Source: an uncultured Chitinophaga sp.
GTDB taxonomy: Bacteria; Bacteroidota; Bacteroidia; Chitinophagales; Chitinophagaceae
Direction of reading: 5' to 3'
Assembly: GCF_937898475.1 (NCBI RefSeq)
Contig: NZ_CALEJS010000012.1
Coordinates: 434,001 to 498,000, forward strand
Length of the DNA stretch: 64,000 nucleotides
Both the position numbers and the translations under genes were made by a program. This document shows positions 18,301 through 26,923 of the stretch, piece after piece (within the stretch, counting starts at the first letter, position 1; each line of letters begins with the position of its first letter). The notes under the pieces were generated by a model. That model was not told the DNA's origin, searched no databases, and saw only the letters and a program-made list of their open reading frames with translations.

Positions 18301-19779
18301 AGACTGGAAGTAGTGGCTTCCAAAGACGACGCGGCAGAACCGGGTACTGATCCCGGCAATGAAGGCGAGTTCACCATCCGTCTTGAATCCGGCAAAGTAC
18401 CCACGCAGGACATTACCATAGATTACACAATGGGTGGCTCTGCGATCAATGGAACCGACTACCAGCTGATTCCCACCACCGCCGTTATACCGGCCGGCAG
18501 CTCCGGCGTCAGGATACCGATAAGGGTGGAAGACGATCCTAAGCCGGAAGGCATGGAAACCATCATCATGACCATGACCAACGTCAGCGGCGGCGGCATG
18601 CCTTTCTCCATCGGTTCCAGGGCAGCTGCTACGGTAAACATTTTCGATAACGATACCGTGCTCACCTCTGCCTGGATGAGTGACAGCCATGATCGTCCCC
18701 TGGTAAGTCCGGGCGACCGTATCACGTATGTAATCCATGTTTCCAACGGCAGTGATACAGACTATACGAACGTAGTGATAAGAGACCGCGTGCCTATGCA
18801 TACCGTGTTCGTACTGGCAGAAGGGGGTATCCGTCCGGATGCCAGCGGCCTGCTGACCTGGGTAATACCCATGGTGGCCAGGGGCACCACCACCACCCTG
18901 GAATTACGTGTAACAGTGGCCAGCGATCTTACCGGAGTAGACAGCATTATAAATAATGCCACTATTGATTTTGGCGATGCACTGGGCGAACAGCGCGTAC
19001 ACCCGGCAGACCCGCTGGATCCCAACCAGCCTTTGCTGACCTCCGGGCCGAATGATCCGGCCAGTGTGGTGCTGGTGAATAAATCGGTCGGGCTCGTGGC
19101 CTGGAAAACAGTCGCTACACAAAACAATACACCGGCCGTAAAACCGGGAGAAGAACTGACCTATACGATCATCGTGCGCAATACCGGCGGTATCCCGCTC
19201 ACAGATGTATCTATCATAGATACCATCCCGGCAAATACCGCGTATAAGAGCAATCCTTCCTGGGGCATTTACGATCCGCTTTCCAATGCCATCAGCTGGA
19301 ACATTCCCAGCCTGGCAGTAGGGGAGAGAGATACGGTGAGCTTCGTAGTGCAGGTAGCGGCAGACCTGGCCGGTGTTACGGACATCAGCAACCAGGCCAC
19401 CGTAAGCGTTCCGGACTCCACTACCCGTACTATTCCCTGTGAACCCGGCAGCGTTGGCTGCAACGGCTTACCGGCTTTCACCAGCGTACCTGTTGAGCAG
19501 GTAACGGGGCCACCGGTGGAACTGGTATTCCCGAACGTGTTCACACCTAACGGCGACGGCCTGAACGAGTACTTTAAAATTGGCGGACTGGAAAGCTATA
19601 CCGGCGCGGAACTGTATATATACAACCGCTGGGGCAACCAGGTATATGCTTCGAAAGATTATAAGAACGATTGGAACGGCAACGGCCTGAACGAAGGGAC
19701 TTATTACTATTTGCTACGTGTAAAAACATCTTCTGAGGAAACGAAATCAATTAAAGGATGGGTGCAAATACTGAGATAG
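15367..19779 (+). CDS. Large Calx-beta/DUF11 surface protein with T9SS type B sorting domain
   Basis: A 1470-residue secreted protein. After a signal peptide (about 1-26) come nine Calx-beta repeats of about 110-125 residues. Each has a GTDY-type strand and VEGDE motif and ends with an acidic D-D-D/N calcium-binding signature (for example IIDDDN, ITDDDN, IHDDDN). Two DUF11 beta-sandwich domains follow (about 1095-1210 and 1230-1350). The last 85 residues are a gliding-motility-associated C-terminal domain (FPNVFTPNGDGLNEYF, YNRWGNQVY, GTYYYLLRV), the type IX secretion type B sorting signal. It is likely a calcium-stiffened adhesin or matrix protein displayed or released outside the cell. Its end overlaps the PorP/SprF gene by 22 nt. 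Confidence 0.93.
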   Translation: MSAIRYRSLCCTIAAFLMAAGQLFALEPSGKKDRKGTMAETISLANPGNATEGGIYGGVDVVVSGPAATEDISITFTVTGKALVGTDYYSTGWTGSTTIFAGTKYTRLQLQAINDDLVEGDEDVIVTITGATGLSGGTYDISTTNGAQTLQIIDDDNIISAYGTGLQAAEPSSPITVKFALPANVIADEDITLTYSANGTTAQASDFETPSGTIILPAGSNSVVLTIPIVDDKIIEGNETVMVSLTSATAATFNVRLSESASVNCSILDDDSELSISVGGTINGKEFPNSPGRFTITLPPGVTTSNIITVKYTVTGTATSGLDFNPLSGTAFISASKSSTNVIITVIDDKVIEDLENVVITLVSGSSNDLPTFAISPTNGTTTVTITDDDNVDANRQLNAIRVEHGAESGNDGSFKLALPAPYTYRQDITVNYTVSGTATPGTDYIPLSGTATLVAGQNSVLVAVPVLNDALIEGDESVVITPQDITIDTDLFTGGATDTVMIIDDDDDNLIVGVSTIDREASETGDTAAFKVSLPNGTAASAPVTVDYTITGTAANGTDYVSLPGTIIIPADSNSVYIPVSVLDDNLVEGDEKVIITLTGVTSTLPFKIDTNADTASVNIHDDDNIDMDIVVGASIRNAAEPGTAGEFTIGLASGKVTTEDVTVTYHTAGTAVSGTDYTALSGTTVIPAGSSSIAVSVPVTDDDLVEGDETVILIMDNVTSALPFVAGAIKQDTIIINDDDDENMNVVITATKDQASEPGTNGEFTVSLASGKTTLVPITVTYTVSGTATAGTDYTTLSGTVTIPANSSGISFPVPVRNDTIAESAETVIVELNTVTATMPFVKGVPDKDTVTILDDDTEQLVIEASDAIAGEPAENGQFTIRIVSGALATADITIDLEVTGTATNGTDYVTIPASVVLPAGNSSITVPVTVIDDDIVEGNETVAVKLMNLTSAVLYSIGGNNLDTVRITDEDDDNLRLEVVASKDDAAEPGTDPGNEGEFTIRLESGKVPTQDITIDYTMGGSAINGTDYQLIPTTAVIPAGSSGVRIPIRVEDDPKPEGMETIIMTMTNVSGGGMPFSIGSRAAATVNIFDNDTVLTSAWMSDSHDRPLVSPGDRITYVIHVSNGSDTDYTNVVIRDRVPMHTVFVLAEGGIRPDASGLLTWVIPMVARGTTTTLELRVTVASDLTGVDSIINNATIDFGDALGEQRVHPADPLDPNQPLLTSGPNDPASVVLVNKSVGLVAWKTVATQNNTPAVKPGEELTYTIIVRNTGGIPLTDVSIIDTIPANTAYKSNPSWGIYDPLSNAISWNIPSLAVGERDTVSFVVQVAADLAGVTDISNQATVSVPDSTTRTIPCEPGSVGCNGLPAFTSVPVEQVTGPPVELVFPNVFTPNGDGLNEYFKIGGLESYTGAELYIYNRWGNQVYASKDYKNDWNGNGLNEGTYYYLLRVKTSSEETKSIKGWVQILR

Positions 19780-20753
19780 TGAACGGGCATGCAAGGCCTG
19801 GCAGAAAATTCCTGCATGGGGTTTACCTGTGTATGATACTGATGGGTATTGGCTTCAGCAGTAAAGCGCAGCAGAATATTCAGTTCAGCCAGTACATCTT
19901 TAATGAGCTGACCATCAATCCCGCCTATGCCGGTAATAAGGAAGACTGGAACCTGAATGCCAGCTACCGCCAGCAATGGTCTGGTATACCGGGCGCTCCC
20001 CGTACGGGCAGCATATCGGTAGATGGTCTTATCCGCGGGGATGAAAACGACCGGAGGGTAGGTGTTGGCGTACAGGCCATGATGGATAAGCTGGGCCCGC
20101 AAAGCGCCGTATCGCTATACGGCTCTTATGCCTACCGCATTCCGATGGATGAGGAAGGCCTCAGCCGTTTCAGCCTGGGTATTGGTATTGGCGCCACTCA
20201 GTACAAGATAGACCCTACCACCTTTCAGTATACAGATCAGAACGATGTGGCCATCCCGGTGGCGGCAGCTGCCTCCATCGCACCGGATGCCCGTTTCGGC
20301 CTGTACTATTACAACCCTAACTTCTATTTCGGCTTGTCTGTAATGGACCTGCTGTCCTCCTATACCAATACCAGCTATTCATGGAAAGGTTATAAATTTG
20401 AGACCATCAAGAAGGCGCCGCACGTTTACCTGTCAGGCGGTACCATCTTCACCTTCTCTGATAACTTTAAGCTGAAACCCTCCCTGATGATAAAGTCAGA
20501 CATGAAGGGACCGATCAACATCGACTTTAATTCTTTCCTTATCATCGCAGAAAAGATATGGGTTGGCGGTTCCTACAGAACTACCAGCAATGCCAGTATC
20601 ATGGGGGTGCTTAATGCGCCGAAGTTCAGACTGGGTTATTCTTATGACCTGAATATGAGTAACCTGGCGGGCGCCGGCCCTTCGCATGAGATCTCCCTGG
20701 GTATCCTGTTCCCTTCGGGCAGGAACGAAGATGCCGATCCCAGGTACTTTTAG
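19758..20753 (+). CDS. PorP/SprF-family type IX secretion membrane protein
   Basis: Outer-membrane beta-barrel of the PorP/SprF family, which pairs with type B T9SS substrates such as SprB and helps them reach the cell surface. After the signal sequence (to about residue 38, SSKAQ) comes the family start QNIQFSQYIFNELTINPAYAGNKE, then SYRQQWSGIPGAPRT. It ends in LGYSYDLNMSNLAGAGPSHEISLGI, typical of the family. The ATG at 19758 lies inside the preceding gene, which points to translational coupling. The partner substrate is thus almost certainly the Calx-beta protein. Confidence 0.95.
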   Translation: MGANTEIVNGHARPGRKFLHGVYLCMILMGIGFSSKAQQNIQFSQYIFNELTINPAYAGNKEDWNLNASYRQQWSGIPGAPRTGSISVDGLIRGDENDRRVGVGVQAMMDKLGPQSAVSLYGSYAYRIPMDEEGLSRFSLGIGIGATQYKIDPTTFQYTDQNDVAIPVAAAASIAPDARFGLYYYNPNFYFGLSVMDLLSSYTNTSYSWKGYKFETIKKAPHVYLSGGTIFTFSDNFKLKPSLMIKSDMKGPINIDFNSFLIIAEKIWVGGSYRTTSNASIMGVLNAPKFRLGYSYDLNMSNLAGAGPSHEISLGILFPSGRNEDADPRYF

Positions 20754-20756
20754 GGC

Positions 20757-21368
20757 TTATTTCTTCATGTATTTCCAGTTCCGGGGCTTGCCCGCTGCCA
20801 TCCAGGAAATGGCCGTTTCCAGCCTTTTCAGGCGGGTATCTGCTGTTTTGGCGTCTGTCAGCCATTCCAGGTATGCTTTTTTGTTGCTGTAGCTGAAATC
20901 AGCAAATGTTTTCGCGGCCGCTTTATTCTTTGCCAATTCCTTTTCCAGGTAATCAGGCACTTCCAGTGCATCCTGCGTTTTAGGTGTCCTGGCAGGCGCT
21001 TTTACGCCTTGTTCGTTCAGGGCGGCCGCTTCCCTGATGTAGGCCAGCAATAGCTTGTCTGCAGGCAGGTCTTCCATGCGCCTGATCTGACCTAAATGAC
21101 CCATGGCCGATTTTTCCGCCTGCTGCAGCAGGCCCTTCGGATCTTTCATCATAGCTGCTTTCCAGAACCCGAAAGCGCAGTGTTGTTTAAAAGCGGCCAT
21201 ATTGCATAATGGCCCTTTATACTCAAAAAAGGGCATGCCCCATTTAATCGTCTCGGTAACTTCGGGCGCAGCCTGGTGAATCAGCTCCCGGATATGCTGG
21301 AGGATGGCTTGCGCAAATGGGGCGGACTTTGCGATATACGCGTCTATGCGTTTGTCAGTGTGCTCCAT
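20757..21368 (-). CDS. DUF1801/YdeI-OmdA family protein
   Basis: A 203-residue cytoplasmic protein. Residues up to about 115 fit DUF1801 (RIDAYIAKSAPFAQAILQHI, ETIKWGMPFFEYKG). The C-terminus fits the bacteriocin-protection YdeI/OmdA region (FADFSYSNKKAYLEWLTDAKTADTRLKRLETAI, KPRNWKY). Its biochemical role is not known. A promoter-like TACATTTG at 21397-21390 abuts the ATG at 21389, so the ATG at 21368 is the more likely start. The gene converges on PorP/SprF with only 3 nt between stops. Confidence 0.82.
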   Translation of the reverse strand: MEHTDKRIDAYIAKSAPFAQAILQHIRELIHQAAPEVTETIKWGMPFFEYKGPLCNMAAFKQHCAFGFWKAAMMKDPKGLLQQAEKSAMGHLGQIRRMEDLPADKLLLAYIREAAALNEQGVKAPARTPKTQDALEVPDYLEKELAKNKAAAKTFADFSYSNKKAYLEWLTDAKTADTRLKRLETAISWMAAGKPRNWKYMKK

Positions 21369-21389
21369 CAGGTAATAGTTTAAGCTCAT

Positions 21390-21397
21390 CAAATGTA
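21390..21397 (-). promoter_or_regulatory. Bacteroidota -7 element for the DUF1801 gene
   Basis: TACATTTG on the minus strand is an exact match to TAnnTTTG. It sits 21 nt upstream of the preferred ATG at 21368 and decides against the earlier ATG at 21389. Confidence 0.55.
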
Positions 21398-21449
21398 AAA
21401 CTTCGCCTTCATTAACATCTGATTAATAATCTGTTTCTTTTTCAGGCCG

Positions 21450-21540
21450 TAGATTTATAGCGACACGCTGAAGAACTTTTATAGTCAGATGTTTCACTTG
21501 TATTGGAAAATCAAACCGCTTAGTCCTGAGCGGTTTTTTT
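21450..21540 (+). ncRNA. Candidate short transcript or leader ending in an intrinsic terminator
   Basis: A strong terminator (AAACCGCT 21513-21520, AGCGGTTT 21529-21536, then a T run) lies in the gap between two divergent genes, where no coding transcript should end on the plus strand. A -7-like TAGATTTA occurs near 21450. Either a small RNA ends here or the GH16 gene has an attenuated leader. The 5' end is a guess. Confidence 0.35.
21513..21540 (+). terminator. Stand-alone intrinsic terminator upstream of GH16
   Basis: Perfect 8-bp stem with loop TAGTCCTG and a run of seven T including the stem end. It is 75 nt upstream of the GH16 start codon. Confidence 0.7.
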
Positions 21541-21554
21541 ATGCATGGCTTTTG

Positions 21555-21573
21555 AATTGTCGGTATGACAATT
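21555..21573. promoter_or_regulatory. 7-bp inverted repeat upstream of GH16
   Basis: AATTGTC (21555-21561) and GACAATT (21567-21573) flank GGTAT. The dyad lies about 42 nt before the ATG and looks like an operator half-site pair. Confidence 0.35.
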
Positions 21574-21614
21574 GTGGAGTAAAGGACGTTACTATCACCT
21601 CAAAAAGCCACATT

Positions 21615-22466
21615 ATGAAAACACTATTTAGCCTCTTCCTGGCTGCAGCACCCTTTTTTTTCTGCACCTGCGGGGATACGGAGTTGCCCGAACCGCAATT
21701 GTCTAAAGCCCTTGGAACGGCCAAGGATCAGTTTGAAACCATTATGGCAGATACCTGGGAAACCGTACTGGATGGCAATACATTTAACAACTACACCGCA
21801 TTTGAGGAGGCCTGGAACTACCTCTATCCCTGGGGCACAGATCATAACGGAAGCGCCAGGATGTATGGCAGCGCTGCAGATCATAACCATATCTACCTCG
21901 AGAACGGGGTATTAACGGAAAAGGCCGTACGCATCAACTGGGACGAAGGCAACAGCAGCCATGATCCCTGGCTGCCCATCCGTTACCATTCCGGCGCCGT
22001 ACATGCCAAAACCCATGTGCTGGTTAACGACCAGTTTCCCAACTGGGAGGTGAAAGGCGATTTCCAGGCGCCTTCGGTAAAAGGATCCTGGCCGGCATTC
22101 TGGCTGACCGGCGTGAACAGCTGGCCCCCGGAAAGCGACATCCTGGAATTTAAAGGAGACGCCAATAATTGGCAGAACACTTTCCGTACCCCTACAGATC
22201 TTACCAGCACCATTACCCCCGTATCTTCTCCCGGCAGCTGGCATAATTACCGTGTATGGATCACCAGGGTGAACGATACGGACGTGGACATCCATTATTA
22301 TATAGACGGCGAATGGAAAGCCGTACACCGCGGTAATTTTGTTGGCAAGCCCATGTACGTGATCATCAACCTGCAGATGGAGGGCTCCAGCGGGGGGCCG
22401 GGCCCCACAGCCGACACCTATTTCCGGGCCAGGAACATCTATATCGGCCGCACACGTTCGTACTGA
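21615..22466 (+). CDS. GH16-family beta-glucanase-like lipoprotein
   Basis: A 283-residue exported hydrolase of the concanavalin-like GH16 fold. A hydrophobic leader runs to a Cys-Thr-Cys-Gly segment near residue 16-19, suggesting a lipoprotein. The catalytic motif is PPESDILEF (ExDxxE form: nucleophile, assisting Asp, acid/base). It is preceded by GSWPAFWLTG, as in laminarinases and related endo-beta-glucanases or galactanases. The exact polymer is not certain. The ATG at 21615 is chosen because it starts the signal peptide; the frame extending upstream crosses a terminator hairpin. Confidence 0.85.
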   Translation: MKTLFSLFLAAAPFFFCTCGDTELPEPQLSKALGTAKDQFETIMADTWETVLDGNTFNNYTAFEEAWNYLYPWGTDHNGSARMYGSAADHNHIYLENGVLTEKAVRINWDEGNSSHDPWLPIRYHSGAVHAKTHVLVNDQFPNWEVKGDFQAPSVKGSWPAFWLTGVNSWPPESDILEFKGDANNWQNTFRTPTDLTSTITPVSSPGSWHNYRVWITRVNDTDVDIHYYIDGEWKAVHRGNFVGKPMYVIINLQMEGSSGGPGPTADTYFRARNIYIGRTRSY

Positions 22467-22543
22467 AGCCGCTTTCCTGTTGTTCAGGTTGCTGATGTCC
22501 GGCATGATTTTTTCCGCAAAAACGATATTGGTGAATTTTTTTT

Positions 22544-23794
22544 ATGCTGGAATCAGAATCTGAAATGGACACAACCAATCCTGTAATAACCGAAAGCGAG
22601 CACCGATACCGTCAGATCATCCAGGGACTACCGGCCGCTTTTTACACCTGTGACCCCAAAGGAAGGATTAAGTCGTACAATGAAGCAGCCGCAGCTTTAT
22701 GGGGCAGACAACCCCAGATCGGGAAAGATCTGTGGTGCGGTTCGTGGAAAATTTACCGCACAGACGGCTCATTGCTTCCTCCGGAGCAGTACCCGATGGC
22801 GATCGCCGTCCGGGAAGGGAAACCATTATTGGGAGAGGAGATCGTAATTGAACATCCCGATGGTGCACGACGACATATCTTGACCAATCCGCAGCCAATC
22901 TTCGATGCCGCCGGTAATATAGTGGAAGCCATCAATATGCTGGTAGATATTACTGCGCACCGCAAAGCGGAAGAAGCCCTGCGCCAGAACGAAGAACGTT
23001 ATCGTACTATGCTGGAAAAGGAAGTGGAGGAAAGGATGAATGAGCTGCGGCGCGTCAATTCCGATCTGGCCAAATCCAATAACGATCTGGAACAGTTTGC
23101 CTACGTAGCCAGCCATGATCTGCAGGAGCCCTTGCGGAAGATCAGGATCTTTGCCGGTATGGTGGAAGAACTGATAGACGATCCCGAAAAGGCCCGCCAC
23201 TACCTGGGAAAGATCTGCGCCTCTTCAGAACGCATGATGACCCTCATCCAGGACCTGCTTAACTTTTCAAAATTGAACCGCACCGGTCAGCCCCTGGAGG
23301 AAGTGAACCTGAATATGGTCTTGCAGCACGTTCTCAATGACCTGGAACTGGTGATCCAGGAGAAACAGGCCGTAGTTACCAGCCAGGACCTGCCCATGAT
23401 CAAGGGAGAGCCCTTGCAGCTGTACCAGCTTTTCTATAATATCATCAACAACTCCCTGAAGTTCTCTAACCCGCATGTACCGCCGCATATAGCGATCAGC
23501 ACCAAGGTACTGTTGCCCGAAGAAGTCAGCATCCACCCCGGCCTTGATCCATCGCTGGAATATGTGGAAGTATTGCTGAAGGATAACGGTATTGGCTTTG
23601 CGCAGCAGCATGCAGAACAGATCTTCACCATCTTTCAGCGCCTGAACGACCACCAGGCTTTTACCGGTACCGGTATCGGACTGGCCCTTTGTAAAAAGAT
23701 CGTATCCAATCACCATGGCCATATTTACGCGGTGTCCAAAGTGGCGGCAGGCGCCGCCTTTTATGTAGTGCTTCCCCGTTCACTACCAGACTGA
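22544..23794 (+). CDS. PAS-domain sensor histidine kinase
   Basis: A 416-residue protein without membrane segments, so probably cytoplasmic. A PAS domain occupies about residues 18-140 (YRQIIQGLPAAFYTCDPKGRI, VDITAHRKAEEAL). It is followed by a coiled-coil linker, a HisKA domain with phospho-acceptor in FAYVASHDLQEPL (His191), and a HATPase_c domain with N box NIINNSLKFSNP, G1 DNGIGF and G2 GTGIGLAL. No receiver domain or response regulator is adjacent, so it is an orphan kinase. The signal is unknown. Confidence 0.92.
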   Translation: MLESESEMDTTNPVITESEHRYRQIIQGLPAAFYTCDPKGRIKSYNEAAAALWGRQPQIGKDLWCGSWKIYRTDGSLLPPEQYPMAIAVREGKPLLGEEIVIEHPDGARRHILTNPQPIFDAAGNIVEAINMLVDITAHRKAEEALRQNEERYRTMLEKEVEERMNELRRVNSDLAKSNNDLEQFAYVASHDLQEPLRKIRIFAGMVEELIDDPEKARHYLGKICASSERMMTLIQDLLNFSKLNRTGQPLEEVNLNMVLQHVLNDLELVIQEKQAVVTSQDLPMIKGEPLQLYQLFYNIINNSLKFSNPHVPPHIAISTKVLLPEEVSIHPGLDPSLEYVEVLLKDNGIGFAQQHAEQIFTIFQRLNDHQAFTGTGIGLALCKKIVSNHHGHIYAVSKVAAGAAFYVVLPRSLPD

Positions 23795-24242
23795 TACCGT
23801 CACCTGCACTGCTCCAGTGAATTTCACACAAAGGTTTTATGTATTATTACTGATGATTCTATACTTTAGGCCTGTTGTTATATTACCACACAACGCCATG
23901 CTGTTTGTCCCACCGTTTGATCAAGCGAATTGCATTACCACGATAACCGCTTCTGTTACTGCAGCAAAAGGAAAAAGATGTTTTATATAGCAATGAGCAA
24001 TGAAAGCCATACACCTACACCTACAATTGTTGTCAGCTAAACATATGTCCTGCTGATACACGGTAACCTATGCCGGCCGGGAATATGCAAGACGCGTATA
24101 TTCCCGGTGCGGTAATAATCTTTTTATTACTTCATAAAAATCACTTATATTTAATTTGAAGCGGAATCACGGTCATTAGTATAATGACAGCCAACAATAT
24201 GGACCAACTTCTATCAACCTGAATCTAAACCATTACCCCTTT
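23795..24242. other. 448-bp gap before the ethanolamine-cluster TonB receptor; no gene seen
   Basis: No coding frame of note. It contains a 10-bp perfect hairpin at 24077-24107. I looked for cobalamin-riboswitch landmarks because eutBC needs B12 and saw none. Confidence 0.5.
24077..24107. repeat. 10-bp perfect hairpin upstream of the TonB receptor
   Basis: CCGGGAATAT (24077-24086) pairs with ATATTCCCGG (24098-24107) around an 11-nt loop. The next T run is about 11 nt away. It could be the kinase gene's terminator or a leader structure. Confidence 0.5.
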
Positions 24243-26828
24243 ATGAAGAAAAGCCTTTTCCTTGCATGCCTGCTCGTGCTGGTATACCATGCCATTTTAG
24301 CCCAACACCTGGTAAAGGGTAAAGTTACAGACAACAGCGGCGCCCCCGTGCCCGGTGTAAGCGTATTTGAAAAAGGTGCTGCTGTGGGCACCAGTACCAG
24401 TGCAGACGGTACCTATCAGTTGCAGGTAAGCAACCAGGGCGCCGTACTGGTGTTCCGTACCCTGGGTTACGCTATCCAGGAAGTGCCGCTTAACGGCCGC
24501 TCTGCCCTCAATGTGACCCTGCTAAGTGAAGCTACTGCCATACAGGGTGTGGAAGTAGTAGGCAGCCGTAGCCTTACCCGTTCTGTTACACAAACACCGG
24601 TGCCCATAGACATTATTCCTGTTTCAAAGATCACCAATTCAGTGGGGCAGCTGGACCTGAACCAGCTGATGCAATTTGTGGCGCCCTCCTTCAACTCTAA
24701 CCGTCAAACCGGATCTGATGGCGCCGATCATATTGATCCCGCCACGCTGCGTGGCCTGGGCCCTGATCAGACCCTGGTGCTGATCAATGGCAAACGCCGC
24801 CACCAGTCTTCCCTGGTGAACCTCTTTGGTACCAGGGGCCGTGGTAATACGGGCACAGACCTCAACACCATTCCCGCCGCCGCCATTGAGCGTATCGAGA
24901 TACTGCGCGACGGCGCCGCCGCACAATATGGCTCAGATGCAATTGCAGGGGTGATCAATATTGTGCTGAAATCTTCTACGGATGAATTTACCGGCAATAT
25001 CAACGGCGGACTTACCTCCAAAGGCGATGGCGAAAATGTTAACATCAACGGCAACTACGGTTTTAAGGTAGGAGAGAAGGGATTTGTGAATGTAACGGCA
25101 GATTACCTGTACCGCGACCGCACCAACCGCGCAGAAGATCCTGCCGTTGTGGGTGAGGATAAAGTACCCAGGCGCTTTTACGGCGATGCGCTCATGGAGA
25201 ACTTCTCCGCCATGTACAATGCCCGTATACCCATTGCTGAAAATGCGGAAGTATATTCTTTTGGCGGTTATAACCAGCGTTACGGTAATGCCTATGCATT
25301 TACCCGCTATGCCGGCGACGACCGTAATATCCCTTCCATCTATCCCAACGGCTTTGATCCGCAGATCGTCTCCAATATCAGTGACCGTTCAGTATCTGTT
25401 GGGGTGCGCGGCCTGCTCAAAGGATGGAACGTAGACCTGAATACCACCTACGGCATTAACCGTTTCCACTATTATGTAGAGAAAACCCTGAACGCCTCCC
25501 TGCTGGAACGCACGCCCACCAGGTTTGATGCAGGCGGCTTCCAGCTCAGCCAGCAGACTACCGGCCTGTATTTTACCCGCTTTTTTGAGAATGTGCTGCC
25601 TAAAGGCACCAACGTGGCATTTGGTACGGAGTTCCGTGCAGAGAACTACAGGATCTTTGCCGGAGAAGAGGCCTCCTGGAAAGCCTATGGCGCTTACGAC
25701 CTGGTGCCGGATGACCAGGGTGGTGTGGATACGGTATATAAGGCTGCCGGTTCACAGGGCTTTCCTGGCTTTCAGCCGGCCAATGTTGCAGATGAGTCAC
25801 GCACTAACCTGGGCGTATATGCAGACTTTGAATTCAACTTCTCTTCTCATTTCATGATCGGCGCTGCAGGCCGCTTTGAGCGTTATAACGATTTCGGCAA
25901 CACGCTGAACGGCAAACTGGCCATGCGGTATGAAATATCACCGGCCCTGGCTTTCCGCGGGTCGGTAAGCACCGGTTTCCGGGCGCCTTCACTGGCACAG
26001 ATCTATTTCAATACCGCCTATACCAACGTTGTAAGGGGCGTGGCCATTGAGAACCTGCTGGCCCGTAACCAGAGCAATATTACCCGCTTACTGGGTGTAG
26101 AACCGCTGAAGCAGGAAAAGTCTGTGAACGCCAGCTTTGGCTTTACCTCCCGCCCGGCCCGCGGCTTAAGTATCACGGTAGACGGCTACTACGTGAAGAT
26201 CAAAGACCGCATTGTGCTGACCGGCGACTTTGACGCTGACAATGCGCCTGAAATAGCCGGAGACCTGCAAAGCCTGAACGTAAGCGTAGTGAAGTTCTTT
26301 ACCAATGCGCTTGACACCCGTACCCTGGGCCTGGACGCGATCGTTACCTACGCCGCACACCTGGGAGGTGATCACCACCTTACCACTACGCTGGCTGCTA
26401 ACTTCAACAACCTGGAAACGGGCGATATCAAAACATCTCCCAAGCTGGCCGGCCGTCAGGACATTTATTTCAGCGACCGTGAACGCTCTTTCCTGGTAGC
26501 TTCTGCTCCGCCCAGCAAGATCAACCTCACCTTTGATTACCGCTGCCGTAAGCTGAGTTCCAACCTGCGCTTTGTACGCTTTGACCGCATCAGGCTGCAG
26601 AACTATGACCTGGAGTATGATGTGTTCGACGCCAGGATCACCACAGATCTGTCGCTCGGTTACCAGCTCACCAATGCACTGAACCTTGTAGTGGGATGCA
26701 GCAATATATTCAACGTTTATCCCAACCGCCAGGATGCTACCCTCACAGATTCCGGCGGTATCTACGAGCCGGTGCAGATGGGTTTTAACGGTGCCTGTTT
26801 CTTTAGCCGCCTGTCATTCAAATTTTAA
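24243..26828 (+). CDS. TonB-dependent outer-membrane receptor of the ethanolamine cluster
   Basis: An 861-residue receptor. It has a signal peptide (to about residue 20), a carboxypeptidase-regulatory-like domain (about 24-105; VKGKVTDNSGAPVPGVSVFEKG), a plug domain (ATLRGLGPDQTLVLINGKRRH, AAAIERIEILRDGAAAQYGSDAIAGVINI) and a C-terminal 22-strand barrel ending in FFSRLSFKF. It is not a SusC: the SusC signature and a SusD partner are absent. Its place at the head of permease-eutB-eutC suggests uptake of an ethanolamine-containing compound or of the B12 cofactor. Neither can be decided from sequence. Confidence 0.9.
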   Translation: MKKSLFLACLLVLVYHAILAQHLVKGKVTDNSGAPVPGVSVFEKGAAVGTSTSADGTYQLQVSNQGAVLVFRTLGYAIQEVPLNGRSALNVTLLSEATAIQGVEVVGSRSLTRSVTQTPVPIDIIPVSKITNSVGQLDLNQLMQFVAPSFNSNRQTGSDGADHIDPATLRGLGPDQTLVLINGKRRHQSSLVNLFGTRGRGNTGTDLNTIPAAAIERIEILRDGAAAQYGSDAIAGVINIVLKSSTDEFTGNINGGLTSKGDGENVNINGNYGFKVGEKGFVNVTADYLYRDRTNRAEDPAVVGEDKVPRRFYGDALMENFSAMYNARIPIAENAEVYSFGGYNQRYGNAYAFTRYAGDDRNIPSIYPNGFDPQIVSNISDRSVSVGVRGLLKGWNVDLNTTYGINRFHYYVEKTLNASLLERTPTRFDAGGFQLSQQTTGLYFTRFFENVLPKGTNVAFGTEFRAENYRIFAGEEASWKAYGAYDLVPDDQGGVDTVYKAAGSQGFPGFQPANVADESRTNLGVYADFEFNFSSHFMIGAAGRFERYNDFGNTLNGKLAMRYEISPALAFRGSVSTGFRAPSLAQIYFNTAYTNVVRGVAIENLLARNQSNITRLLGVEPLKQEKSVNASFGFTSRPARGLSITVDGYYVKIKDRIVLTGDFDADNAPEIAGDLQSLNVSVVKFFTNALDTRTLGLDAIVTYAAHLGGDHHLTTTLAANFNNLETGDIKTSPKLAGRQDIYFSDRERSFLVASAPPSKINLTFDYRCRKLSSNLRFVRFDRIRLQNYDLEYDVFDARITTDLSLGYQLTNALNLVVGCSNIFNVYPNRQDATLTDSGGIYEPVQMGFNGACFFSRLSFKF

Positions 26829-26834
26829 AATTTA

Positions 26835-26920
26835 GAATAGTATCTTGTAATAATGAATAATTAACCTGGCATTTGTGTTATTAGTTATTCATCATTAATT
26901 CTTAAATTATTAACTATTCA
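26835..26920. repeat. AT-rich heptad-phased inverted repeat
   Basis: GAATAATTAA near 26856-26865 faces a run of TTATTAG, TTATTCA and related 7-bp-spaced units at 26879-26920. The site fills the gap between the receptor and the permease. Similar AT-rich sites are at 46649-46746 and 62606-62697. Confidence 0.5.
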
Positions 26921-26923
26921 TTG

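Noticed and set aside
23795..24242. Cobalamin riboswitch ahead of the ethanolamine cluster
   Set aside because: No B12-box-like sequence was found by eye; the hairpin at 24077 does not fit the fold. A covariance search would settle it.
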